Positions 1 through 5,479 of a stretch of 5,479 bases of DNA are shown one piece after another (positions within the stretch are counted from its first letter, which is position 1; each line of letters opens with the position of its first letter). A program made the position numbers and the translations under genes. The notes below the pieces were generated by a model. That model ran no database searches. It worked only from the letters and a program-made list of their open reading frames with translations, and was not told where the DNA came from. Source of the stretch: an uncultured Porphyromonas sp. (GTDB lineage: Bacteria > Bacteroidota > Bacteroidia > Bacteroidales > Porphyromonadaceae); the NCBI GenBank assembly GCA_905372565.1, contig CAJPPK010000039.1, positions 1-5,479 on the forward strand. Direction: 5' to 3'.

Positions 1-107
1 CATTCTCTGGAAGATATTTGGGTTCATTCTCTGTACTATTTGACTCTACCAGCCAACCTATAGGTAGCGGAGGCTCCCCGTGGGCCAACATACTGTCGCG
101 AGCTCTC
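1..107 (-). other. Spacer after subunit B, possibly including the first bases of the next operon gene
   Basis: No gene can be called with confidence here. On the minus strand, three ATG codons lie after the stop of subunit B. The one at 91-89 opens a frame of 30 codons that runs off the window without a stop (it begins MLAHGEPPLP). The ATGs at 27-25 and 3-1 share another frame (MNPNIFQRM). In operons of this type the next gene is subunit D, whose N-terminus in related bacteria is usually MA(I/L)KF-like. Neither visible frame shows that, so D may begin at 3-1 or just outside. A 30-codon open stretch is common by chance. I see no terminator-like hairpin, which fits transcription continuing leftward. 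Confidence 0.35.
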
Positions 108-1430
108 TTAGGCCTTAGGCCAGTACTTATCAACGAGCGATTGCTTGATATTGACCTCTGTAGGTTTGAAATACTTTCCGAAGAGACCCCAGGCGGTATC
201 AAGCATTTCATTAATCTCAACGTTCACGTCAATAGCTAGGAGCTGACGAGAGTAGTCAGCAGCGAAGCGAAGTGTACGTTCGTCGTAGTCTGTGAGGTCA
301 AATCCATTCTCCATCTTCGTCTGTGCTCCTGCTGCGTCAGAGAATAGACGGACTGCCGCATTCATCACCTGTGGATGGTCTTCTCTCGTCTTTTTACCGA
401 TGACGAGCTGCTTCAGACGAGAAAGTGATCGGAAGGGGTCGACAATGACCTTCCCGACGTTAGTGTCTCGGCGCAAGTAAAGCTGACCTTCGGTAATATA
501 GCCCGTATTATCAGGTACTGCATGGGTAATATCTCCTCCCGAAAGGGTAGTCACGGCAATAATCGTGATGGAACCGCCATCGGGGAACTGCACAGCCTTC
601 TCATAAATCTTGGCTAGATCGGAATAGAGCGAGCCTGGCATCGAGTCCTTCGAAGGGATCTGGTCCATACGATTGGACACAATAGCTAGAGCATCAGCAT
701 AGTTCGTCATATCTGTCAAGAGGACGAGTACCTTCTCCTTTTTCTCTACAGAGAAGTATTCCGCAGCAGTGAGTGCCATATCTGGGATAAGGAGACGCTC
801 TACAGATGGGTCCTCTGTCGTATTGATGAAGCTGATGATACGATCAAGTGCACCTGCATTGGAGAAGGTATTCTTGAAGAAGAGGTAGTCATCGTTGGTC
901 ATACCCATACCCCCCAGGATGATCTTGTCACTCTTGGCTCGAAGAGCTACCATTGCCATGACCTCATTAAACGGCTGGTCAGGGTCTGCAAAGAATGGGA
1001 TCTTTTGTCCTGTTACCAGCGTATTGTTTAGGTCAATCCCTGCAATCCCCGTAGCAATCAGCTCTGAGGGTTGCTCACGACGTACGGGATTAACGGAAGG
1101 GCCTCCGATTTCAACTTCCTTGCCACTGATAGCTGGACCTCCATCAATTGGTTCTCCATAAGCATTGAAGAAGCGTCCTACGAGTTGCTCTCCAACTTGT
1201 AGAGAGGGAGCTTTACCAAGGAAAATCACTTCGGCATCGGTGGGGATACCTTCCGTACCTCCGAATACCTGGAGTGTCACCTCTTCGCCCATGATACGTA
1301 CGACCTGTGCTAGGCGACCATTGATGGTGGCAAGCTCTTCGTTACCGACACCAGTGGCACGTAGCGTACATGTAGCTTTCGTGATGTTGTCGATCTTGGT
1401 ATATATCTTTTGGAATGCTTTAGCAGCCAT
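108..1430 (-). CDS. ntpB: V-type ATP synthase/ATPase subunit B (regulatory nucleotide-binding subunit)
   Basis: This is the non-catalytic B subunit, which alternates with A in the A3B3 head of a V/A-type ATPase on the cytoplasmic face of the membrane. The 440-residue length is close to the family norm (about 430-460). The N-terminal beta-barrel covers roughly residues 1-75. The nucleotide-binding domain begins near NPVRREQPSELIATGIAGID (114-133). Where A has a P-loop, B has the degenerate ADPDQPFNE (148-156), as expected for a subunit that does not hydrolyse ATP. Other family signatures are DPSVERLLIPDMALTAAEYF (207-226), LLTDMTNY (237-244), HAVPDNTGYITEGQ (303-316) and SLSRL (335-339). Arg338 corresponds to the arginine finger that completes the catalytic site on A. 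The helical C-terminal domain covers about 350-440. The ATG lies 5 nt after the stop of subunit A, suggesting coupled translation. The gene looks intact. It is also named atpB in V-type operons. Confidence 0.97.
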   Translation of the reverse strand: MAAKAFQKIYTKIDNITKATCTLRATGVGNEELATINGRLAQVVRIMGEEVTLQVFGGTEGIPTDAEVIFLGKAPSLQVGEQLVGRFFNAYGEPIDGGPAISGKEVEIGGPSVNPVRREQPSELIATGIAGIDLNNTLVTGQKIPFFADPDQPFNEVMAMVALRAKSDKIILGGMGMTNDDYLFFKNTFSNAGALDRIISFINTTEDPSVERLLIPDMALTAAEYFSVEKKEKVLVLLTDMTNYADALAIVSNRMDQIPSKDSMPGSLYSDLAKIYEKAVQFPDGGSITIIAVTTLSGGDITHAVPDNTGYITEGQLYLRRDTNVGKVIVDPFRSLSRLKQLVIGKKTREDHPQVMNAAVRLFSDAAGAQTKMENGFDLTDYDERTLRFAADYSRQLLAIDVNVEINEMLDTAWGLFGKYFKPTEVNIKQSLVDKYWPKA

Positions 1431-1435
1431 AAGTC

Positions 1436-3196
1436 TTAGTCTTGTTTAGTACGCTGGGCGACGAGGTTGAGAACACGAGCTTCTGCCTGCTTGAATTCTT
1501 CACTCTTGTAGATAGAATAGCTCATTTGGCGGAAAGCACTGATGAGCTCCTTGAAGTAGTCTCCGACTTCACTAAAGCCATCGAAGGAGAAGTCTGTATT
1601 GCACATTCGGACAACTAGGTCGACCATGTACTCCTGGCGCTCGATCGGGCAGTTACAGTCTACTGCGTCAAAGGCATCTTGCTGGCAGATGATGAAGTCA
1701 ATGAGCTCAGACTTCCAGAAGGTGATATGGTACTCTAGAGGCACACCATCATCCCCGAGGATATTGATCTGCTCTGCGATTTCCTTACCCTGGATGAGTC
1801 GGTGCTTCATCTCTTCGACCTTCTCAATCCAGCCGTTCCCGATGCGTTCCCGTACGTACTCCTGGAATTCTGGATATTCTAGGTACTTCGAGTAGCTATC
1901 GATTGGGTTGACCGCAGGATAGCGCTTGCGGTCAGCACGCTCTTGTTCGAGGGCGTAGAAGCAGCGAGCTACTTTCTTGGTATTCTCGGTTACAGGCTCC
2001 TTGAGGTTCCCCCCTGCTGGAGAAACTGTCCCGATGAAGGTGACTGATCCCGTATGTCCATTATTTAGATGCACGAAGCCTGCACGAGCATAGAAGTTCG
2101 CAATGATGGCGGAGAGGTCCATCGGGAAGGCATCAGGTCCAGGAAGCTCTTCGAGGCGATTAGACATTTCACGAAGAGCCTGAGCCCAACGAGAGGTAGA
2201 GTCCGCCATGAGAAGTACCTTCAGTCCCATACTCCGATAGTACTCTGCTATGGTCATCGCTGTGTAGACGGAAGCTTCACGAGCGGCGACAGGCATGTTC
2301 GAGGTGTTGGCAATGATGATCGTACGCTCCATCAAGGGGCGACCCGTATTAGGATCTTTCAGTTCGGGGAACTCCTTGAAGACCTCTACGACTTCATTCG
2401 CACGTTCTCCACAGGCTGCGATGATTACGATGTCTGCTTCTGCCTGCTTACTGATGGCATGCTGAAGAACGGTTTTCCCCGTTCCGAAAGGGCCTGGGAT
2501 GAAGCCCGTACCACCCTCCACAATGGGATTCATGGTGTCGATCATACGTACCCCTGTCTCGAGGAGTTTGTGTGGACGTGGCTTAGAGGCATAGCAGGTC
2601 ACAGGCCGCTTGACGGGCCACTTCTGCTGCATCGTCACTTCGTGGATCGTTCCCGCTTCGTCGATTAGCTCTGCGATCGTCTCTGCGATGGTATAAGAGC
2701 CCGCAGGGCGGAGGCTCTTGAGCGTGTAGATTCCCTCAAATGAGAAGGGAACCATGATCTTGATCGGCTGGAAGTTCTCCGTGACCTCACCGAGCCATGC
2801 TCCAGCAGAGAGTCGATCTCCTACCTGAGCTAGAGGAGTGAAGTCCCATTTCTTGTCCTCATCGAGAGCACTGGTGTAAGAGCCTCGGCGGAGGAAGACC
2901 CCTTCCATCTTGTCGAGGTCATTCTGGAGACCGTCATAGTTCTTGGAGAGCATGCCTGGCCCGAGAGTGACCTCAAGCATATGTCCCTCGAAGGTTACGG
3001 GGTCACCGATGCGCATACCACGCGTGGACTCGAAGACCTGAGCATAAGCATACTTGCCACCTACACGGATGACTTCGCTCATGAGGGGAGTATCGCCAAC
3101 GGTGATGTAGCAGATCTCATTCTGAGCAACGGGTCCGTCGGCCTCGATGGTGACGAGGTTGGCGACGATACCTTTTACACTACCTTTTGTTGCCAT
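1436..3196 (-). CDS. ntpA: V-type ATP synthase/ATPase catalytic subunit A
   Basis: This is the catalytic subunit of the V/A-type ATPase head; it hydrolyses or makes ATP coupled to H+ or Na+ movement. Its 586 residues match the usual length. The N-terminal barrel spans about 1-75. The non-homologous insertion that separates V/A-type A subunits from F-type beta follows at about 100-195 (FLRRGSYTSALDEDKKWDF at 101-119). The P-loop is GPFGTGKT (235-242) with Lys241 and Thr242; GSGKT is more usual than GTGKT but the change is conservative. GER (263-265) carries the catalytic glutamate, Glu264. LLMADSTSRWAQALREMS (328-345) is the Walker B region, followed by ARAGFV (370-375) and SVTFIGTVSPAGG (384-396). 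The C-terminal helical domain runs from about 440. The ATG gives MATKGSVKGI, a normal family N-terminus. A 91-nt spacer precedes the gene and B follows closely. Ion specificity cannot be read here because the membrane ring subunit is outside the window. Confidence 0.98.
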   Translation of the reverse strand: MATKGSVKGIVANLVTIEADGPVAQNEICYITVGDTPLMSEVIRVGGKYAYAQVFESTRGMRIGDPVTFEGHMLEVTLGPGMLSKNYDGLQNDLDKMEGVFLRRGSYTSALDEDKKWDFTPLAQVGDRLSAGAWLGEVTENFQPIKIMVPFSFEGIYTLKSLRPAGSYTIAETIAELIDEAGTIHEVTMQQKWPVKRPVTCYASKPRPHKLLETGVRMIDTMNPIVEGGTGFIPGPFGTGKTVLQHAISKQAEADIVIIAACGERANEVVEVFKEFPELKDPNTGRPLMERTIIIANTSNMPVAAREASVYTAMTIAEYYRSMGLKVLLMADSTSRWAQALREMSNRLEELPGPDAFPMDLSAIIANFYARAGFVHLNNGHTGSVTFIGTVSPAGGNLKEPVTENTKKVARCFYALEQERADRKRYPAVNPIDSYSKYLEYPEFQEYVRERIGNGWIEKVEEMKHRLIQGKEIAEQINILGDDGVPLEYHITFWKSELIDFIICQQDAFDAVDCNCPIERQEYMVDLVVRMCNTDFSFDGFSEVGDYFKELISAFRQMSYSIYKSEEFKQAEARVLNLVAQRTKQD

Positions 3197-3287
3197 GTAT
3201 AGCTTCGTTTATTGATGGAGGTGCATTGAGCTAGACGAGCTAGGGGATGCACACTAGGGGATACGATAGAGTTAGGAGAGGAGGGGG
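3197..3287 (-). other. Intercistronic spacer with possible hairpin before subunit A
   Basis: This 91-nt spacer between the DUF2764-like gene and subunit A is the longest gap between two genes of the operon that can be fully seen. It contains a broken inverted repeat: GTGCAT (3221-3226) pairs with ATGCAC (3247-3252), and inside it AGCT (3229-3232) pairs with AGCT (3238-3241) around a 5-nt loop. The nonamer ATCCCCTAG also appears twice on the minus strand (3262-3254 and 3248-3240). No TAnnTTTG element is visible, so I do not call a promoter. A hairpin here could mark RNA processing or protect the A-B message, whose products are needed in threefold amount, but this is inference. The stem is short and uneven. 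Confidence 0.35.
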
Positions 3288-4268
3288 TTAGCGATGCCTT
3301 TGGTTACGCTTGAATTCTTGGAGTACCTGCGCACTTTCGCCTTTGAGGGCATGGACGATGCCTCGGAAGGTAGCTTCACCTTGCGTAGCATCGAGCTTCG
3401 ACCAGCGCTCCAGGATCGTCAGGCGGAGATAGTAGCAGAGTACGCTATCGATCTCGAAGACCCGCATGAAGGTCCATTCGTCCATCCAGCGCCACTTCAT
3501 AAGGTCTATGAGACGCTCTCTTCGGGCGATGTCTCGCTCCTCGGCGATGCGTAGGATCTCGGGCAGATAGGGTAACTCTTCGCTAAGGTCAAAGTCTTTG
3601 GACTTGGAGGTGCGGAGCTTCTCTTCTACCGAGCCTGTCCCGACGATGAAAGAGCTAGGATCCCAGCCTAGACGACGGCAGGTGAAGACGACAAGGATGT
3701 TGCGAAGATTCTTATTTAGTTGGGCCCATTCTCGGATGAAAGGGCTACTACTCTGCGTAGCTTCATCATAGTAGTAGGCTACGAGTAGGTCTTCGAGGGC
3801 TAGGCGGTCTTGTGAGAGCTCGTCGTAGCGTACTTTAGGCGCTTCTTGGTCTAGCTCGGTGTGCTCGGGGCGTGCAAATAGATCGTGTACGAAGCGAGCC
3901 TGGTACAGAGGAAGTAGGTCGCTCCCTCGGTGATGTAAACGCTTCCCGCGGTACGCATCCTCAGCGATTTGGCGAAGCAAGCGGAGCTTAGGAGCCAGAC
4001 TCTCCTGACCTTCGGTTTCTTCTTCGCTGGCTCCATAACTATAGTCTACTTCGTCACTGAGGACTGGTAGCGGTAGTTCTCCGGAGCTGATCCAGCCTAG
4101 GAGCTCCTTATGCTCTGCCTCTCGCTGGAGGAGACGAAGGAGTGAGCGGTCATGACGGGTCAGTATGCCGTCAAGCTCATGGACGAATTCTTCGATGCTC
4201 AGTGGTGGTCGTGGACTATCCGCCGTAAGCTGGGGGAGTCCAGCGATGAGTGCATAATACTTAGCCAT
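3288..4268 (-). CDS. DUF2764-like protein of the V-type ATPase operon
   Basis: This 326-residue protein has no membrane segment or signal peptide, so it is probably cytoplasmic. The opening MAKYYALIAGLP and the PPLSIEEF at 21-28 are the family's usual start. Other recognisable parts are FIREWAQLNKNLRNILVVF (177-195), RLGWDPSSFIVG (199-210), LSEELPYLPEIL (228-239) and the C-terminal WMDEWTFMRVFEIDSVL (261-277) followed by YYLRLTILERW (279-289). The protein looks largely helical, with an acidic, probably disordered stretch at about 71-90 (DEVDY, SEEETEGQE). Genes of this family sit between subunits E and A in V-type operons of Bacteroidota, spirochaetes and chlamydiae, which have no recognised C/d gene. 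The length is close to that of subunit C/d (about 320-350), so a role linking the rotor to the membrane ring is a reasonable guess, though unproven. The gene lies 47 nt after E and 91 nt before A. Confidence 0.9.
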   Translation of the reverse strand: MAKYYALIAGLPQLTADSPRPPLSIEEFVHELDGILTRHDRSLLRLLQREAEHKELLGWISSGELPLPVLSDEVDYSYGASEEETEGQESLAPKLRLLRQIAEDAYRGKRLHHRGSDLLPLYQARFVHDLFARPEHTELDQEAPKVRYDELSQDRLALEDLLVAYYYDEATQSSSPFIREWAQLNKNLRNILVVFTCRRLGWDPSSFIVGTGSVEEKLRTSKSKDFDLSEELPYLPEILRIAEERDIARRERLIDLMKWRWMDEWTFMRVFEIDSVLCYYLRLTILERWSKLDATQGEATFRGIVHALKGESAQVLQEFKRNQRHR

Positions 4269-4315
4269 AGATGCTCCGTATCAAAAAGGATGGGTGAAGA
4301 CGGTGCAGAGTCAGG

Positions 4316-4909
4316 CTAGAACAGCATCTTGGTTAACTCAGGGCGAAGGAAACTCTTGAAGAGCTCAAGGAATTCAGCCTGTCCGAACTGGACCTTGAAG
4401 CTACCATCTTGGGGAGCGATGGTAAAGTCTGTTGGCTTGCCTGCTACGGCGCGGATGCGAACCTTGCCCTCCTCTAGGAGGCTCTTGGCATTAGCTGTGA
4501 AGTAGGCACGTAGAGCGTCTGCATCAGCGGTAGTGATCTCAATGCCTCGCTGCAGATCAAATCGCTCGGCGAGCTTACCGACGAAGCCTTGGAGGAAGTC
4601 TTTGTCTTCGGTGATAGCCTTAACGCTAGACTGGGCTACAGAGCCCTGGATCTGGTCGGCGATGCTACTGCGTAGGGAGTCGACGAGCTGTGAAGCATAG
4701 AGCTGGAGCTCGGCTTCGGTGTGCTGGCGGAGTTCGCTAGCACGCTGCTCAGCGTTCTTCAGGTATTCCTCGGCCTTACGTTTAGCTTCGGCCTCGATCT
4801 TCTGTGCTTTAGCTTCCGCCTCTGCGATCAGGCGGTTAGCTTCTGTTTGACCCTTTTCAACACCTTCGTTGTAGATCTTTTCGGTCAGTTCTTGAATCTT
4901 CGCATCCAT
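4316..4909 (-). CDS. ntpE: V-type ATP synthase/ATPase subunit E (peripheral stalk)
   Basis: Subunit E is part of the stator that holds the A3B3 head against rotation. The chosen ATG gives 197 residues starting MDAKIQELTEKIYNEGVEKG, which is how family members usually begin. The frame stays open upstream to a GTG at 4942-4940, which would add 11 residues (MTKLNTQNPYS) that do not look conserved, so I prefer the internal ATG. Residues about 1-75 form a charged, alanine-rich helix (for example IAEAEAKAQKIEAEAKRKAE at 28-47), the coiled coil that usually pairs with subunit G/H. The C-terminal globular domain, from about 100, ends DGSFKVQFGQ...FKSFLRPELTKMLF and packs against the head in known complexes. 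No G/H gene is seen next to it, so its stalk partner is unclear. It is the first gene of the operon, about 78 nt downstream of a -7 promoter element. Confidence 0.93.
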   Translation of the reverse strand: MDAKIQELTEKIYNEGVEKGQTEANRLIAEAEAKAQKIEAEAKRKAEEYLKNAEQRASELRQHTEAELQLYASQLVDSLRSSIADQIQGSVAQSSVKAITEDKDFLQGFVGKLAERFDLQRGIEITTADADALRAYFTANAKSLLEEGKVRIRAVAGKPTDFTIAPQDGSFKVQFGQAEFLELFKSFLRPELTKMLF

Positions 4910-4986
4910 AGAGTAGGGATTCTGTGTATTAAGCTTTGTCACTCGGGAGACTCGACGAAAGAGTTCCTTAGAGTAACCATGCTTCG

Positions 4987-4994
4987 CAAAGGTA
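4987..4994 (-). promoter_or_regulatory. Candidate Bacteroidota promoter -7 element for the V-type ATPase operon
   Basis: Read on the minus strand this is TACCTTTG, an exact match to the Bacteroidota -7 consensus TAnnTTTG. A start point about 7 nt downstream (near 4980) would leave a leader of about 70 nt before the ATG of subunit E at 4909. No TTTG is found at the expected -33 distance (about 5014-5019); the DNA just upstream of the -7 box is A+T-rich. The exact match and the position before the first gene support the call. The lack of a -33 box and of experimental data limit it. Confidence 0.6.
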
Positions 4995-5057
4995 GCGAAA
5001 TTTATTTAAGCTCCTAGCCCTCTTCTCGATGCCTTAAATAGACCTCTCAGATAGGGT

Positions 5058-5214
5058 CTTTATGCCCTCGGAAAAGGTAGGATAAATCATCCCTCTCACA
5101 ATCCTCTAGAGACGTTCCCTGAGGGTTTGAAGGCCTCTGAAGGAGAGCTGTAAAGTGGGGAGACTTTAAGGTATATCTCTGCGATGGCGAAGCTATACCT
5201 TGCTGGGCATAAAG
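5058..5214. repeat. Long-range 10-bp inverted repeat enclosing hairpins
   Basis: CTTTATGCCC at 5058-5067 is the exact reverse complement of GGGCATAAAG at 5205-5214. The arms enclose 137 nt that contain further complementary pairs: GGAT/ATCC around a 5-nt loop near 5080-5092, CTCTC near 5092 with GAGAG near 5143, and the AAGGTATA/TATACCTT pair just inside the right arm. In RNA this could fold as a closing stem around several hairpins, as in many structured noncoding RNAs. The pairing is read by eye, no folding energy was calculated, and no consensus promoter was found at either edge. Confidence 0.45.
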
Positions 5215-5241
5215 GTAGAACTTTCTTTTGTCCAAGGTATA
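5168..5241. repeat. Three copies of AAGGTATA/TATACCTT able to form alternative hairpins
   Basis: AAGGTATA occurs at 5168-5175 and again at 5234-5241, with its reverse complement TATACCTT between them at 5194-5201. The middle copy can pair with the left copy (8 bp, 18-nt loop) or with the right copy (8 bp, 32-nt loop), but not with both at once. The right copy is also part of the palindrome GGTATACC (5236-5243). Such an arrangement could be an attenuator-like switch, a set of operator sites or a remnant of a repeat element. No poly-T run directly follows either stem, so these are not simple intrinsic terminators. Confidence 0.5.
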
Positions 5242-5382
5242 CCGCTATTTGGTGGACCCCCAAGGGTGCTGTGGGGAGAGGGAATACGTCCTCGGAGCTG
5301 GGGCTGAGCGAGCTTGCTGTGGAGTGACTTCTTTCCCTCGGGAGGGCTACTTCTTGCCTGTATCGTCAATTGATATTTTCGC

Positions 5383-5390
5383 TAACTTTG
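5383..5390 (+). promoter_or_regulatory. Candidate Bacteroidota promoter -7 element for tRNA-Pro
   Basis: TAACTTTG is an exact match to TAnnTTTG and lies 34 nt before the mature 5' end of the tRNA, leaving a short leader for RNase P to remove. No clean TTTG sits 19-21 nt upstream. The A+T-rich segment just before it (from about 5367) is consistent with a promoter. I am fairly confident because the site lies in the expected place before a stable RNA gene. Confidence 0.65.
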
Positions 5391-5424
5391 TACAGCTAGT
5401 CAGGGTAATGAGGCCTTGGCACTG

Positions 5425-5479
5425 CGGGATGTAGCACAGTTGGTAGCGCGCCACGTTCGGGACGTGGAGGTCGGAAGTT
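5425..5479 (+). tRNA. tRNA-Pro(CGG), 5' part, cut by the window end
   Basis: The acceptor strand is CGGGATG (5425-5431), starting with the C1 typical of bacterial tRNA-Pro. It is followed by TA, a D arm (5434-5449) with the loop AGTTGGTA, then an anticodon stem CCACG/CGTGG (5451-5455 and 5463-5467) around the loop TTCGGGA. The anticodon CGG is at 5458-5460 and is followed by G37, as expected for proline tRNAs. The variable loop AGGTC (5468-5472) and the 5' half of the T stem GGAAG (5473-5477) follow, and the window stops at the second base of the T loop. About 55 of roughly 77 nt are visible. The D stem has one A-C mismatch (5436 with 5447, tRNA positions 12-23). It reads proline codon CCG. 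Confidence 0.93.

Larger units (their letters stand above)
5000..5382. other. Noncoding stretch between the divergent V-ATPase and tRNA-Pro promoters
   Basis: No convincing gene is present in this stretch of about 380 nt. Two short open frames exist: 62 codons on the minus strand from a TTG (5235 to 5047) and 68 codons on the plus strand from a TTG (5228), which would run into the tRNA. Neither gives a protein I recognise, and both lack an ATG at their ends. What the region does hold is repeated sequence: TACCTT motifs, an AAGGTATA/TATACCTT inverted repeat with an extra copy, a 10-bp long-range inverted repeat, and short local palindromes such as CTCTAGAG (5104-5111) and GGTATACC (5236-5243). 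It may be a structured RNA, a regulatory leader or a small interspersed repeat. Confidence 0.6.

Noticed and set aside
148..1430. Loss of the P-loop in subunit B as a sign of a broken gene
   Set aside because: Degeneration of the P-loop is normal in V/A-type B subunits, and the other B signatures and the arginine finger are intact.
2069..2668. 199-codon plus-strand open frame opposite subunit A
   Set aside because: It lies fully antisense to a strongly conserved catalytic gene, and its translation has no recognisable domain. It is a shadow of the A reading frame.
4910..4942. Upstream GTG start for subunit E adding 11 residues
   Set aside because: The added residues do not resemble the family N-terminus, while the internal ATG gives the conserved MDAKIQELTEKIY start.
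5168..5201. Intrinsic terminator from the AAGGTATA/TATACCTT stem
   Set aside because: The stem is only 8 bp and A+T-rich, with an 18-nt loop and no T run directly after it on either strand.
5047..5235. 62-codon minus-strand open frame starting at a TTG
   Set aside because: There is no ATG start, no recognisable protein, and it coincides with the inverted repeats and TACCTT motifs, which explain the sequence better than coding does.
5228..5434. 68-codon plus-strand open frame
   Set aside because: It starts at a TTG, contains the tRNA promoter and ends inside the tRNA-Pro acceptor stem, so it cannot be a sensible gene.
1..5479. CRISPR array, insertion sequence or phage genes
   Set aside because: There are no regularly spaced repeats, transposase-like frames or phage proteins. 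All long frames belong to the ATPase operon or are its shadows.

Overview
The window covers the promoter-proximal part of a bacterial V/A-type (vacuolar-type) ATPase operon on the minus strand and, beyond a noncoding stretch, the 5' part of a divergent tRNA-Pro gene on the plus strand. Bacteroidota is the likely source, and a Porphyromonas-like member of the Bacteroidales is my best guess. Three things support this: base composition near half G+C by eye; two exact matches to the Bacteroidota -7 promoter element TAnnTTTG, each where a promoter is needed; and the gene order E, DUF2764-like protein, A, B, which is known from Bacteroidota, spirochaetes and chlamydiae. No 16S or other species-level marker is present.

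Layout from right to left, following operon transcription. A minus-strand -7 element lies at 4987-4994. Subunit E of the peripheral stalk follows at 4909-4316, then a DUF2764-like protein at 4268-3288. A 91-nt spacer with a possible hairpin precedes catalytic subunit A (3196-1436), and subunit B (1430-108) starts only 5 nt after the stop of A. The window ends 107 nt past subunit B, where subunits D, I and K would be expected. On the plus strand a -7 element at 5383-5390 precedes tRNA-Pro(CGG), which starts at 5425 and is cut by the window end in its T arm.

How the genes work together: A and B form the A3B3 ATPase head, with catalytic sites on A completed by an arginine from B. E anchors the head to the membrane part. 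In this operon type no classical C/d, F or G gene is expected. The DUF2764-like protein is conserved within the operon and has about the length of subunit C/d, so it is a reasonable candidate for that coupling role. This is inference.

The least ordinary part is the noncoding stretch at about 5000-5382. It holds six copies of TACCTT (five on minus, one on plus, counting the promoter copy), an 8-bp inverted repeat with a third competing copy, and a 10-bp inverted repeat whose arms lie 137 nt apart. Together these could be a structured RNA, a leader or operator region, or a small interspersed repeat. I found no clearly novel system; the rest of the window is a well-conserved energy-metabolism operon.
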